From Gnetum montanum (lineage: Eukaryota; Streptophyta; Gnetopsida; Gnetales; Gnetaceae): a stretch of DNA of 64,000 nt. A program made the position numbers and the translations under genes. Shown here piece by piece: positions 12,121 to 24,560 of the stretch. The DNA lies in the NCBI GenBank assembly GCA_015680685.1, contig MNCI01020374.1, positions 413,854 through 477,853 on the forward strand, in the 5' to 3' direction. Each line of letters begins with the position of its first letter. Position 1 is the first letter of the stretch. The notes under the pieces are model-generated. The model saw only the letters and a program-made list of their open reading frames with translations. It was not told the origin of the DNA and made no database searches.

Positions 12121-13480
12121 GTGGGATCTCCTTCTCTTTATTATCCCATCTTAAGTAAGAGAGATGGTCAACAACTACATTCTCAGTCCATTTTTGATCT
12201 ATCATCATGAGATCAAACTCTTGTAAGATCACGAGCCATTGTATGACACGAGGGCTCACCATTGGCTTGTTCATGAGGAAGCAAATTGCACTATGATCTG
12301 TGTGCATAATTACTTTGTAGCTAAGCACATAGTGCCTGAGCTTTTCTAGAGCATACACCACGGCCATTAGTCCTTTTTCCGTAATGGTATAATTTAACTA
12401 TGCCCTCATAATGCTTCAGATCACATCGTGGATGCAGTATGGGTGTTTCTTATTGTTCATCTATGTGAGCAATACTTCCAAGGCATAGTTAGATGCATCC
12501 ATCATGATGTGGAAGGATTTGGACTAGTCTAGTACTTGTGGGATTGATGTTTCTATGAGTTTCTCTTTTAACTATTGGAAAGCATGTTCACATTCCTTTA
12601 TCTAGATGAAAGATGCATCTTTCTTTGTAAGTTCTACCAATGGTTTTGTGATCTTAGAGAAATTCTCTATGAATCACCAGTAGTAGCTAGTGTGTCCAAA
12701 GAATGACTGAACATCTTTAACTATCGTTGGTTGGCATGTTACTCCTTGGATGACCCTTATCTTCTCTCGGTCTACCTCAATTCCTTTTTGTAAAATTTAG
12801 TGCCCTAGCATAATGCCTTCTTGGTCCATGAGATGGCTCTTTTTCCAGTTGAGCTGCAAGTTTATTTCAACACCTCCCTTCAATACTTGCTTAAGGTAGT
12901 CCAAAGCTTGCTCAAATATAGCTCCATAGGTCAAACATTCATCCATGAAGACTTGCACACCACTACCGATTTGCTATTGGAAAATACTAAGGACTAGGCA
13001 TTGAAATGTTGCAGGGGCATTGCATAGACTGAATGGCATCTTAGAATATGCAAAATTCCCCTAAGGACTTGTGAATGTTATCTTGGCCTAATTTTCTAGT
13101 ACAATATAGATTTGTTTATAGCCACTATAATCATCTAAGAAGCTATGATAACAATGCCCAGATACAATGTCCAACACTTGATCCACAAATGGCAATGGAA
13201 AATGATCTTTAAATGTTACCATATTCAACAGCTTGAAGTTGATGTAGACCCACCATTTGCCACCTTTCTTTGGCACAATTACGAGTTGGCTAACCCACTC
13301 ACTATCTGCAATGGGATAGATGAACCCTACTTTGAGGAGTTGTTCAATTTCCTCCTTGATGATGTATTTCAATTTGGGGTTCAATCATCTCTATGGCTAC
13401 CTTCTAGGCTTCATGGCAAGGTTAGTCTAAATACAATGTTGACATATCCTTGGATCAATTCTTGTTAGCTTAGGATATGA
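12121..13480 (-). pseudogene. pol (RT-RH): Reverse transcriptase-RNase H, copy 2
   Basis: Copies element RNA to DNA inside the particle. The RT N-terminal part reads openly from 13384 to 13088 (IIKEEIEQLLKVGFIYPI, then VPKKGGKWWVYINFKLLN). The palm then contains VFMDE near 12940 where the copy at 26114-35601 has VFMDD, so the second catalytic Asp is lost. The connection reads DVQSFFGHTSYYW near 12680. RNase H is represented by MAVVYALEKLRHYVLSYKV and MHTDHSAICFL in the open frame 12367-12110. Stops and frameshifts occur throughout. Confidence 0.9.
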
Positions 13481-14420
13481 CCAAGGAAAGGCTATTGGCC
13501 ATTTGTTAACCACCTTTAATAGCTTTTCTTTTTGTTTGGGAGCAAGTTTAAAATTAATTATGATTTATTTACCATTGTTTACAAATGCATATTCCATGCT
13601 AGTTGGTAATGTTTTTAGCTCTAGGGGCTCTTTATTAAAGTTATTAGGAATTTTCAACTCTCCCAAACAATTATCATCATCTTCATCAGAGAGTTGGAAA
13701 TGAACTTATTCAATTTTGTCCATGCCTTCAACATGAGCACATGTTAGGCTCTCAATTGGTTCTATGCATAATGTGTTGCTATCAGAGTTAGCTATCAACC
13801 ATTGGGTGCCCTCCTATTTTGTGGCTACTATGTACATACACCCTTGAATATTGATTTCTTGTGCACACTAATTGCATGATTTAATGTATGTACTTTTGAT
13901 GGATCAAATCTTTTGCATGTAATTCCACCCATTATCGCTGTATGCAATGCATGGAATACGCTTCTTCTTTATCTTGTCCAATTTATTTTCTTTGGATATT
14001 TTCAAAGAGAGATCCTTTATGCCCATTCATGTGTCAACCATGCTTAACCAAGCTCTTCCCATAATGATGGGAAATTCACTTTTGCAATTTTTATTCTTGA
14101 TCACTAGAAAATTAGCAGGATAGGACCACCCACAAACTATGATCACAATGTCCTCTACTAATCTTAGAGGGATAGTGATGGACTAATTTGCCAATTCTAG
14201 ATGGATGTTGTTCTTCTTGAGAGGTGATAGGTTCCAGGCCTTATACATGTCATGGGAGATGAGATTAACTCCAGAATCAGAGTCAAGAAAAGCCTTACAT
14301 GGCTCGTGTCCAATGGTCTACAAGTAAATGAGAGGACTTCCTAGGTTAGATCTTTTCATTGAACGATTGCTAGCCCTAATCCAGTTAAAAACAACATGAG
14401 TTAGGATTATAGTGAGAATT
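13481..14420 (-). pseudogene. pol (PR): Aspartic protease region, copy 2
   Basis: Retropepsin-like region that would cut the Gag-Pol polyprotein. The minus strand reads FLDSDSGVNLISHDMYKAWN near 14230-14300, ITIPLRLVEDIV near 14150-14190, and FPIIMGRAWLSMVDT near 14030-14080. The third residue of the D-S-G triad is Asp (GAT) here. The order before RT and after a proline-rich gag tail matches 45030-45725. Several stops. Confidence 0.75.
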
Positions 14421-16868
14421 CGAGGTGGAACTTGGTTTGAGGGACACTCAAAAGAATTTGATGTAGAGGATGAGGGTATTAGAGATGTAGGAAGATTAGT
14501 CAAACCAGGTTGTGATGGTTAGAAAGGATTGCTAGATCAAAAGAAGGATTTTTTTTTGGATCAATTTTATGAACCACTTGGTTGGAAAGCTAATTGTGAA
14601 TGTACAACCCTCGTAGCATTTTGTTGTTACTACTTTGGAGGAATCTCACCCTGCATGGATGGAGCAGGAGGTAACTGGGTTGAAGGAAAAGGTGTGTGTG
14701 CAGACAGATGCAGATGGTGGTATGGATATGGGTTCTACCATCAAGTAGATGGTGAATGTGTTCGGTGATACTCCAGAGGGTAATAGTGATGCTGAAACAA
14801 GGTATGACTTGTAGAACTTCTTAAGGAGATAGGTTGCTGGACATAGTACTCATATAGATTTTGTTGTCTATAAGGGTATTGCTACATTGGTGGTAGCATT
14901 CCCCATGATTATGGCTAATACCATTATTGATATTGTTCATAAGGTTGTGAAGGATATCCACTTGGGTAGTAAGCTTGTTGTTATTGGTGGAACCGCCTTG
15001 GATTGCCTTGAGGATAAGGCATTCATCTAGGTGCTTGCCTACGTGCTAGTCAAGGATTCAATACATACATCCTAGACTCTTGTAAGTTTGACACTATAGG
15101 GAAAAAACCTTCTAGTAACAAATGTCACAATCATTTTCATCATCAGAGTTGATTTCCACAACTTCCTCTATGGATGCAACTTTGCCCTTACCTCTTTGGT
15201 AGGCATGCTTAGCTTTGTTTTTGCCTCTTGCGATTACAGTCACTATTTTGCTCTTTGGATTCTTTAATGATCTTCATGGTAGTTTGAAATTTTTCATCCA
15301 AAGAGTCCCATAATCTATCAACCTTCATTGAAATATTAGAAATGGATTTTTGGATGGGCAAGGTTTTCTTGTTCATCACTTCATTGAGTGGTGAGTCCTC
15401 ATCACAAAATCATACCTCTCGTTTTCTAATGGAAGGATCCCTATTATACTCTTTCACACTTTCCATTTTTCATAGCACACCTTATTCTTTTGCTACCTAC
15501 TCAATCAGAATTTGGATCTGATGAGCTCTCAATTCAAACAATCTTCCTTGGGCATACACCCCAAGGGTTCTTCTAGTTTTTGCTCTAAGCCCATCCATGA
15601 TGTGGTGAAGTTGTTCCCTTTGAGAATAACCATGACCAGGGCATTGGTATAAGAGTGAATAGTATTTACCCATGGTGGCATTCAAGGGTTCATGTACTCC
15701 TTGTTTCCAACATTGGATTTGCCTTCTCAAATTAGACACTTTAGAGTACATCTGGTATTTATCATTAAATAGCTCTAACATGGTACTCCATTAGCAAATG
15801 GATTTTGGTTCTAAATCTTGGTACCAACTTTCAACTTTCTTCATGAATGTCCTAGGGAAGACCTTGAGTTTTTTCCATTTATTTTCTAAGTTTTTAAAGG
15901 CAAAATCATCATGGAAAGCTTGTAGATGTGTCAACGGATCAAAATTATATCCCTCCTCAAATATTGAAATATTATTCATGTCTAAGCACTTGATCTGGCT
16001 ATCTTTCCTATGCCTAGTTGGAATTGTAATTGCCTTTGTAATGTTGAGCATACTTTGAGTTGCCAACAAAGGTTCATCATCATGACTACATCAATGATGC
16101 TGATGATGGTTTTAGCCATCGCTTTGGTTTTGATGGCCTTCATGATCATTGTTATCTTGTTGATCACCTTCATCATGATTATTTCAATGATGGCTTCTAT
16201 AAGAACTTGCAGATGAAGAGGAATGTTCAAAATTGGATGAAGAGGATGGAGAGGAAGGTGGACCGCCAAGTGCCACTATGGTGCCTACCATCACTTTTTC
16301 ACTCATTACAACCACCATCCTTAGATCCCTTACTATTGTGATGTTTGCCCATGTTCCTACCTTGGCTGTTGCTTTTTCTTGAGCCTAATCTATGAATAGT
16401 GGATCACAGGTTCAGGGTCACATCCTCGTCATCAATAACAAGGGATGGAGAATCTTCATGTTGAGAACCTTCAAAGGGAGGATTGTCATTGTCATCTTGA
16501 TTTAGTAGGAATAAGAGATTAGTGTAATGTTTCCCCTTTGTAGCCTCATGGAGCTTCTCCTAACATTGATCTCACTTGCGTTTTGTTTTCGTGGGACAAT
16601 AGTTTTGAGTGTCATAGCCATTCATAACATATTCTTTGTGAAGATCTGGAATGCCCAACTTCTTAAGAGTTTTAAGTAGCATCCTTGGCATAGATTGATC
16701 GAGGGGCAAGAAAATGTTTCCCTCCATATCATGCCATCATAGCTATTCATCCTGATGTAGGATGAAGGTGAAGTATGATATATACTCATCTAGATGAGTA
16801 TATACCACTTTGTACTCTTGGGGGATCGATAGTTTGACATCTTCATGTTTGTGGAAAGAAGATGACAT
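14421..16868 (-). pseudogene. gag: Gag, copy 2
   Basis: The start codon at 16868 (MSSSFHKHEDVKLSIPQEYK) corresponds to the gag start at 34628. The N-terminal block has HLDEYISYFTFILHQDE. A polar Ser/His/Lys-rich segment follows (about 16100-16400). The capsid-like block reads openly from 16069 to 15791 (HRKDSQIKCLDMNNISIFEE; FPRTFMKKVESWYQDLEP) and from 15781 to 15497 (MLELFNDKYQMYSKVSNLRR; TRRTLGVYAQGRLFELRAHQ). The C-terminal part is Pro/Gln/Tyr-rich and decayed. It is about 800 codons if intact, long for Ty3/gypsy but in line with the other copies here. Confidence 0.85.
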
Positions 16869-17001
16869 TTTGAAAAATGAATAAAATTATTAGTGTGCTT
16901 AGTAGTTTATATGTCATTCATAGTAATATTGACCTTGAGTTCTTCCAATGATATGAATAATATTCACTAATTCTAGATAGTGCACATTTCAAAAAACAAA
17001 G

Positions 17002-17019
17002 TTCCTAGCAATGGTGCCA
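17002..17019 (-). promoter_or_regulatory. Primer-binding site, copy 2
   Basis: The minus strand reads TGGCACCATTGCTAGGAA one base inside the 5' LTR. It matches the tRNA-Asp-type site apart from CpG-to-CA changes and two others. Confidence 0.65.
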
Positions 17020-17020
17020 A

Positions 17021-17921
17021 TGATGAGCAGTGAGGTACCCCTACATCCAACCATACGAATCACAAGCGTTCATTGTGATCTGGTTGAATTCTATAGAATT
17101 AATAGTTTCTAGTACACTAGTCTTCTAGAAAGTGAATCTTTTCCTTAAGGTCAATCATTGTCTTCCCAATTACACTTGTGATGTACACTGGTATAGTTAA
17201 GTGTAATTAAGGCATTTGATTTTTATCATTTTGTATTTTATGGTTTGGTATTCAAATAAAGATAAAAGTAATTGGATTAACTAATTTAAATTAGCTAATT
17301 AACTAGTGTCTAACTGGTCCTAACATAAGCATATGGTCCCACTTTCTATACATGTCTTGAACCCATGTATCCACTCTTGGGTTACCAAGTGCTACGCTAT
17401 TGGGTGTACCAAGCAATAACACTGTTGGGATTACCAAGCAAATATGTGTTATGCTCCAAGTGGTCATACTTATGTGTTTAATCTATCTTGCTTAATTGCT
17501 TCATTAACTTAATTACTAGAAAATATTCAATAAATAATTGAAAAAATTTAAATGCATAAATAGAATATTTAATGTATCCAAAGTGCTGTAAGATTTATTA
17601 GAAAGCTCATCTTTATTGCCACACACACTGTCGTATTCAGGTACAACAATGCTTGAATAAAGATTTGTACACTCAATGACTCTTGTTGCGGACACTTGGG
17701 AGAAAATATCTAACTTTCAAATGAACAAACTACAAGAGCTTTGCTGCTACTAAATCTTGGTTACCATAAATGTGGCCGATGGACATGTATTTATAGCTGA
17801 ATATAAATACTACATAAATGGGGCCTTGTCGATGCATGATACGATGCGTTGACAAGGCCCAGTCGACGAGGCTGCGTCGACGAGGCCTCATCGATGTAGC
17901 CAACAAAACTACAACTCATCA
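17021..17921 (-). repeat. 5' LTR of copy 2
   Basis: 901 bp, plus-strand ends TGATGAG and CTCATCA. On the minus strand a TATA-like CTATAAATA lies at 17788-17796 and AATAAAGATGAG near 17610. Between the outer end and the TATA (17810-17910) lie palindromic GAGGCC/TCGACGAGGC repeats. Confidence 0.9.
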
Positions 17922-18159
17922 TAAATTATTAATGTTTAGTTCTAATCATGTTTTGCAATAGGACATTAAAAAACATAAGAAAATGAGTCTTCACTTACAC
18001 TAAGAGCAAATTGGGAACAAACAATTATCATATGTTTAAGATGAGTGTCAATATGAAGATCTTAATAAAGAAGACATCATAAAAAATATGAATTTTTGAA
18101 AAGGTACAAAGTCTTTAAATATTTTCTATTTTCTTCATCTAATAGTGCCATGATAATTA

Positions 18160-19085
18160 CATTTTTTAGGATTTAGTGAATTTATTATAAATAATATCAT
18201 TCTTTGTAATAATCTCACCTGTAACTTTGGAGTTAAAAGCAAAAAGAGATTTCTCATCCTTTTAAAAAATATCCAAAAAAGCCTGATACAAACTATTGTC
18301 AACTTTAAATAAATTTCTGGGATTAGAAATTTATTTTTCAAAATATTGTTTTCTCTTTCTATTAAAACCATAGAGGCTAGAAGTGTTCTTTCATGTAATC
18401 CATTTATCATGCAGATGTAGATAAAAATCTATAGTAATACCAAATTTTCTCAAGTGGTATATAATATAGATGAGAATTAGTAGCTTATGATCTTTCATTA
18501 AAAGGAGGCCATCATGAGTTAATTTGCTTAAGCATATCTTCTTAAACTATAATATGATTATAATTTCAATACTTACTAACCTTTTACCATGTTTTCCAAA
18601 ATGGTTTAATAATTGGAGAACTAGGAATAAAAATGGCCTAAGAAAATAGAAGATAGTGAAGAAAGTTATTAGAAGACCAATTATTATCATTTAAATGCTT
18701 TTCTTGCATAAGTTTATTTCTTAAAAGGAACATCTAAATATTATCTCCATCAATGGACTTTGTAATCCATTTGATTGTAAGAGAACATCTTAGTTATAAT
18801 AATTAATCATGCCAAATCCTTCATCTTTCTTCCTACTAGTGTAAATATCTAAAGAAATTTTAAAAAATAATTTTCTATGTTGCTTAGTATAATAAAGAAA
18901 TTGATGGATAATATAATTAATTATATCATAAAAAGTTTTAGAATAATCCTAACAACTATAGTAATAAATATTAGTAGATTGAAACGTCTACTTAATAACT
19001 AAAACTTTGTCAATAAGGATGAGATTTTTCAAAAAGAAAAAAAAACTAGTGATAATATTAAAATGAGAAAGCTTCCTAGCCTAAA
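18160..19085 (-). pseudogene. LINE ORF2, region after RT
   Basis: Minus-strand translation gives LILIDKVLVIK, then IINYIIHQFL-YTKQHRK, KKDEGFGMINYYN, and further down LLRNKLMQEKHLNDNNWSSNN and NLFKVDNSLYQAFLDIF. This matches the order seen in plant L1 ORF2 after the RT: a slagRi-VL block, irxFLW, GGLGi and sKW. About a dozen stops. Confidence 0.65.
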
Positions 19086-20329
19086 AGAAGGTTGCATTGA
19101 TTGGGGTACAAACCTTTTGAGTTACACATCATTGATGCATCAGCAAGTAATCCAAGAAAAGTCAAGAGAACCCTAGCTTAAAAGGTAAATAAAACATTAA
19201 CACAAAGAACAAAAAAAATGACCTACAATAATCCTAGAGAGGGAACGTCATACCAAAATTGACATACAATAATTCCAAAGAAGGAACATCATGTGCACAT
19301 AGTTACTTTTTCTATGTGCTTCCTATTGCCATCAATGTAGCTTCCATTTGTCAGATCATCAAGTTGTATATTGAGCCTAGGATTAGAGACAAAAGGACAT
19401 TCCAAACATCATCACTTGGTCCTTGCCAGACCCATGCACTGAGCAAGATCATTGTAAAAATCAAGGAACCTTGTGGAATTATAGTAGCCACACCAGCCAA
19501 ACCTCTAGATTGTGCTAGCAAGTCTACTTATATGGGCTTTTCATCACCATTGTCATTCAAATGTGTCAAATTCTTGCTACTATAACCTCGACAAATCTAA
19601 TTGGATTAGTGTCATTAGGGGAAGTGTGATTTGAATTATCATTCCAATTCCACCTAATGTATTCCTCCCTCTATCTCCATCATCATCAAATTCACCCTCC
19701 AAAATCATAGCTCTTAATGTTAATGTGTGTGTTTAGGCATTAACATTGATGGTCATTAGCTATCGATGATGGTTGTTCATGCGTCATCATTTAGTAAAAA
19801 TTTCATAAGTTACTTTGAGAAATGAATAGCTCCTAGATTGGTTATTTTCTTGTACTTCTACATACTGGATAATGACATTAAGAACCTCTTTCCCCAAGCT
19901 TTTCAATGTCTTATTTCTCAATTTAGACTCTTTTTGTGTCCACCTCCTTCTACATGCAATTGTGGTACCATACATTCCCTTTACCCTAGGTTCCAACTTT
20001 TGCAAGATCCTTAGACTCTAAAATATTTATGACTCTAGGTGCAATATCTACATTTGTTTTCTCTATTTTGATCACATTGGAAAGGCACATGATAGGAACC
20101 CAACCTTTCCCAAAGTGTTATTCTTTGATGGAATGATGAAAGCTCCACCTCCATTGGATTTTCTTCTAGACCTTTAAGGCATGAACCTCTCGGTTCTACA
20201 TCATTAGGTATTACTAAGTTTTATTCTTTTTCATTTATCAAGCTTCTTTTCAACTCTATTAACCCCATAATTCCACAACATAGTGAGAATAGGTTTAAAA
20301 GAAAAAATTATTTCTAAAATTTTGAAGAT
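19086..20329. other. Unassigned segment inside the LINE
   Basis: About 1.2 kb of less AT-rich DNA separating the LINE RT from its C-terminal part, where intact elements have only ~100-150 residues. Open patches exist on both strands (plus 19259-19585; minus 20005-19787, with SLGKEVLNVIIQYVEV), but none is recognisable. It could be an insertion of another repeat. No terminal repeats were seen. Confidence 0.4.
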
Positions 20330-22250
20330 AGAATCTTTTTAAAAGATTTTCCAAGCCTTGAAAATAATTCACTTATTAATATTTCCATTACAAGAAACAT
20401 CAAATTTTTATAAATTAATATGAGAGCTAGATAACACAGATTAATCCTCCATACTAGCTAAAAAATATTAATCATAAAAAAAGAATCATATACAAAGTGC
20501 ATGTTAAGAAATTACATATCTTAATTATAAATTGAAATTCCCTTAATCATATTCCTTTGCAAATCATTATGTACATTATGTAAGAGAAAGTCTGCAGTAA
20601 TAATCAAAGGATCTGAATCTAGAGGATAACCTTGATGAGCTATCCACTCAAAAGAAAAGGAAAAAGTTGATCCAAAATTGGTAACAACTTGAGAATTAGC
20701 ATTTGTGAATAGGGTACAAATAAGATGAATAAAATAATTGTCATATTCTAGTTTATGGAGATAAAATATAAAAACATTTCATTCATTTTTTTCATAAGCT
20801 TTAGAATAATGTAACTGTATAAAGGCAATGTCTTGATAAGTATGAAAAGCCCACTTCATTCCCTCCTAAACTATAATAATTTTATTTAATATATGTCTAT
20901 GATTAACAAAACCTATCTACTCAAGTTTAATGATATCTATTATAAGATGAGGAATATGTGTACTAGAGGCCTCAAAGGTTTCCTTGATAAAACCTTCAGA
21001 ACAAAGATGATTTGATAAAACCTTATTAATAGTCTTAAGATCTACGATGATGAAATAATTTATATAAAGTTATTCTAGTATAGGTGCTTGACTCTTTCCT
21101 TTAAGAAATTTTTAAAATTTCTTAAAAGTTTCATCTTCAATTTTTAATTAGGACATTTGACCTTTAGTGAGAGTACTTTTAGCTTCAAAAGCATCCATAC
21201 ATTATTTAGCTTAACAAAATCTAGCTATTTTTTTTGAATTTTAAAATCAAAGGGATTATGATCTCAAAGAATTCACATTTTCTTAATAAATTCTATAAGA
21301 TCTTTTTTAACTTAATTCTTTCACGTAGCAAAATACTTTCTAAACCATCTTGCATAGTTTTTCATTCTACAAGTAATTCATTGTTACCAGTCAATCCAAC
21401 CAACATCACTAGTAGATGTTTTTCCACATTCCATAAAGACTTTAAATATTTTTTCTAGTAGGTTCTATGAACATATTAGCATTCATATGAAAAATCACTT
21501 TCTTTAAAAAGAAAGAAGAATTAAATTTAGAGAGAAAAATACTAATAAGAAAATGGTATGAAACAGTAACATCTATCTGCATTATTACTTTATTTGCAAA
21601 CTTCTGAAAAAAACATTAAAGATAAAAAATTAATAAGCAGACTAAATTCTATCATTTCTTTGTGATAATTATACCAAATATAATGCTTCTCAATTAAATG
21701 ATGTGTATATAAAGAGCTAACATCAAAAAGAAAATATTTTTTTTTAAAATTACATCAATCTTATTTTTCTTGAGAAGATATATTAGGAGGAATAGTACCA
21801 AGTTTATCAAAATGATTTTCAATCATATTGAAACGGCCTTAATAATCCAAGGAATTTTAGGCAGATATAGAAGATATTTCCAAACCTTTAAGTGATCTTT
21901 TAAATTATTAGGACCATAAATACTTTAAAGTTCAAAGTCTCTTTTTTCACTAGGACAAGTAATCCAAATAACTCTTCTAGAGCCAAAATTCAAAACTTTT
22001 TTAGTCTAATTTTAGTTAACTAGAATAGCAATACCTCCTTTATTAACTACATGAGTAGAAAATAAGGTTGTTTTCTAAAATAGATTTTTATCAACAAAAC
22101 TAATATCATACACTAAAATCTTAATCTCTTGTAAGAAAAGAAAATATGAAGATAAGTGTTAATTTAAAATATACTCCATGACAATTTTTACTTGGGACCT
22201 ATCAAAAGTGCCCTGAACATTTCATGATAAAAGTAACATTAAGATGTGTG
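20330..22250 (-). pseudogene. LINE ORF2, endonuclease and reverse transcriptase
   Basis: The endonuclease starts at about 22250 with LLS-NVQGTFDR (the Trp of LSWN is a stop), continues with KGGIAILVN, FGSRRVIWITCPSEKRDFEL, IYGPNNLKDHLKVWKYL and PWII-.RFNMIENHFDKLG (the usual GGDFN box is altered), and ends near 21430. The RT shows INKVLSNHL, IGFVNHRHIL, AFIQLHYSKAYEKNE (normally LDxSKAYDRVEW), WIAHQGYPLDSDPLIITADF and HFVYDSFF near 20490 in place of the FADD box. Together these would nick genomic DNA and prime reverse transcription on it. Catalytic positions and many codons are lost. Confidence 0.85.
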
Positions 22251-22289
22251 GGTGGAGGTCCCCACCCTTGATTTTTCAAGCTTAGTAGT

Positions 22290-23540
22290 TGTTTCACAAT
22301 CCATATCATGAATAAGTAAAAAACCATTACCTAATGAGAAAAACTTTGGAACAATTGTAGAAGTAAAGAGAGAAGCAAACACTTTAGAGATTTGTTAATT
22401 GAAATTAGTATCTATAATTATTTGCTTGGAATTGTAGTAAGTGAAATTCATCTACATTAGTAATTTCATTACTAGTCCATACTTAAAAAGTGTTTTTTAA
22501 AAGAAGAATCTTCTTTAGATATTGAGAGTTTATAAGTGCCTTTAAATTTAAAAGGATTAGTAAAAGGTTTAGAAATTATTAAAAAAAAAATTACATTTGT
22601 ATATGCTAAAACTTACCATATTTACCTTTTGGGAAAACTGTTGAATCTTTTCCTCACAAAAATATTTTTAGTGAGAAAAAGGATAGATTCCAATAACATG
22701 GCCTTAATGATGACAATAGTAGTAATAGCCTCATAAGTTATAGTATGTAATTTTCTAGAAAACAACATTAATTGTTGATCTTAAGTTTTAATATTATCTT
22801 CATGTAATGTAAATTAATATCTACAAAATAACATATGTGCTACACAACATCTAATAATGTTTTTGACTTTGTTTTGAGGATTGTGCCACTACTACCAATA
22901 ATTTTACTTTCAAAACTTTGAGAAATAAGAGGAATATGTTCTAATTTAATCTAGTAAGAAATTTTAGAATAATCAACAAAATATGGATTAAAATCGACTT
23001 TCCATTTCTAAAAAATAAAAGTATTCTATTGATCAATAAAAATTTTTAAATCTAAGGATTTTGCAACTATTTTAGGATTGGCGAATTTGACAAGAAAAAA
23101 ATATTTGGAAAAATAGTAATCATCCCAAATATTAACTTCATAGGATTCATAGATAGCTTAAATCACTAGTGTAAAACTATTATTTGGATGAATGAATCCA
23201 ACAATTTGTAGAGATATATACCAAGTGTTATTTTTGAATAAAAATTCATATGAATCATTACATAAAATAAAATGAAAAGCTTCAAAATCCTTCATAGTCT
23301 ATACAATCTAAAAGACATTAGTATTCACTATCTCTAGATCATTTCTTACCAAAACATTTCTACCATAATAACTTCCCAAGAAATCCTTGAGATTGATAAA
23401 ACTTGAAATACTTTACCTATAGAAACTTAATGGGTACCCTTTCTTTAATAAATTTAACATTTTTGGTATTGCTGAGACATGGAAAGCTGAAGACTCTCTA
23501 AAAAAAGTTATTTTAAATTTTTTTATTTTATCTTTTCCTT
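22290..23540 (-). pseudogene. LINE ORF1 (DUF4283-like nucleic-acid-binding protein)
   Basis: The minus strand reads, with Trp/Gln codons turned to stops, FHFILCNDSYEFLFKNNTWY, YEVNIWDDYYFSKYFFLVKF, then KWKVDFNPYFVDYSKIS and IKLEHIPLISQSFESKIIGS and GTILKTKSKTLLDV. This is the plant L1 ORF1 pattern: RNA-recognition-like fold, W-x-P-x-F-N-P, hydrophobic-K-L-x-x-x-P-L and IGxxxG. No clear CCHC zinc knuckle is left downstream. The encoded protein would coat LINE RNA. It directly precedes the endonuclease. Confidence 0.7.
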
Positions 23541-23689
23541 ATAAAAAAATTAGAGTGTGGAAGAGCTTTGGATGTGGCTATTCTAACTTAAAATTTTCGT
23601 AAGATAGTCCAAATAGAAATGGGAGATGAAAACTAGCAATATATTTTGCTAAAACTATTAGAATAAAAGTTTTTCTAATTCTTAACTTT

Positions 23690-24560
23690 GTGCTACTTGA
23701 CACTTAGAGAAGCTACTCTCTATGAATAAGAACATTTATCCCAAGATTTTTCTTTTGAATTCCTTGACATGCATATTGCTAGTTTTTCTCAAAGAGGAAA
23801 AATTTACAAATGTGATGACTTTAATATCAGAATTAATTCTGATCAAATTCCTGTTAGTCACTAGAATGCTTAAGGATTTTTAGAATATGAGAAAAGTATA
23901 GAATAGAATTGATGCTCTTAAGATCAATAATTTACTGATGGGAAAAAACATTTATTGGTTTGGGAAGAATGACAAGATTTTAAATGACATCAATAAATAT
24001 CCAAAATCAAGTGGCTTGACTTTGGTAGACTCACAAGGTAGCTCTACTATTAATTTTCTTCTTTTTAATCGAACTAATGTTAGCAGCATCAAATGTTTTG
24101 AAATATATGAAGAAATAATTGAATCCTATTATCAATCTTTATTAATAAATACATAGCATATTAGACTTTCAAAAAGGGAAAAGTACTTGAGAATAACTAC
24201 TAAAATGAATAACAATTATCAAAATGAAATTTAAAAGATTCAAAATCCAAGTGTGAATCTTATAAAAAATCTAATTATAGCTATCGTAAGTATTTCTAAT
24301 GATCAAAATAAAACAATCAACAATGCTATCATGAAGAATTTAAGAGAATTAGAATTTCATTGAAGATTTAAAAGTCACCAAGGACTATCAAGTCATATAA
24401 AAATTTCATTTAAACTAAGAAGAGGAAATTTTTTAAATAAAGATAGTTTCTTAAGAAAGATAAAGAAAAATATCAAATATTTTTAACATTTATTTTAATG
24501 AAAGAGAGGAATAGACTATGCTTTTCTTTTAGAAATACTAAAAATTTTTACCCAACTTTA
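23690..24560 (+). pseudogene. Unidentified plus-strand coding remnant
   Basis: Not recognised. The open stretch 23938-24156 (72 codons) contains KSSGLTLVDSQGSSTINFLL and is extended in both directions by patches in compatible frames, including NPSVNLIKNLIIAIVSISND (24250-24300) and LSSHIKISFKLRRGN (24380-24430). The composition looks like real protein (charged, mixed hydrophobic) rather than AT-rich noise. Orientation is opposite to the adjoining LINE. A viral or element-derived gene is possible. No domain or motif could be named. Confidence 0.35.

Larger units (their letters stand above)
4826..17921 (-). mobile_element. Athila-like Ty3/gypsy retrotransposon with extra 3' module (copy 2)
   Basis: About 13.1 kb. 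Minus-strand order is 5' LTR, primer site, gag, protease, RT-RNase H, integrase, a 3' region shared with other copies, an accessory module with its own promoter-like element and coiled-coil ORF, a polypurine tract, and a 3' LTR missing its last ~70 bp. The order PR-RT-RH-IN and the RT/IN motifs place it in Ty3/gypsy; gag and the tRNA-Asp primer site point to the Athila/Tat side. All ORFs are broken. An extra ORF 3' of integrase is a known Athila-type arrangement, where it is often called env-like. Here the protein looks coiled-coil and I see no clear signal peptide or membrane anchor. Confidence 0.85.
18090..23560 (-). mobile_element. Decayed L1-type LINE
   Basis: Minus-strand order is ORF1 nucleic-acid-binding protein (about 23540-22290), apurinic-like endonuclease, RT and the C-terminal domain typical of plant L1 elements. 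All parts hold many stops. A 1.2-kb unassigned segment lies between the RT and the C-terminal domain. No poly(A) tail or target duplication is evident at the ends, which are approximate. No single open frame survives, so recognition rests on a run of ordered motifs. Confidence 0.8.

Noticed and set aside
14529-14768. Plus-strand 79-codon Cys/Trp-rich ORF
   Set aside because: It is the antisense of the proline/glutamine-rich gag tail of copy 2.
15982-16341. Plus- and minus-strand Met/Ile-rich ORFs
   Set aside because: Shadow frames of the Ser/His-rich gag segment (CATGAT-type codon repeats).
21661-21740. Minus-strand FDVSSLYTHHLIEK, which looks like the RT motif of Penelope-like elements
   Set aside because: The sequence lies just after clear L1-type endonuclease motifs (FGSRRVIWI, IYGPNN, FNMIEN) and continues into the endonuclease C-terminus. 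The true RT motifs lie at 20480-21080 in LINE order. A chance resemblance.
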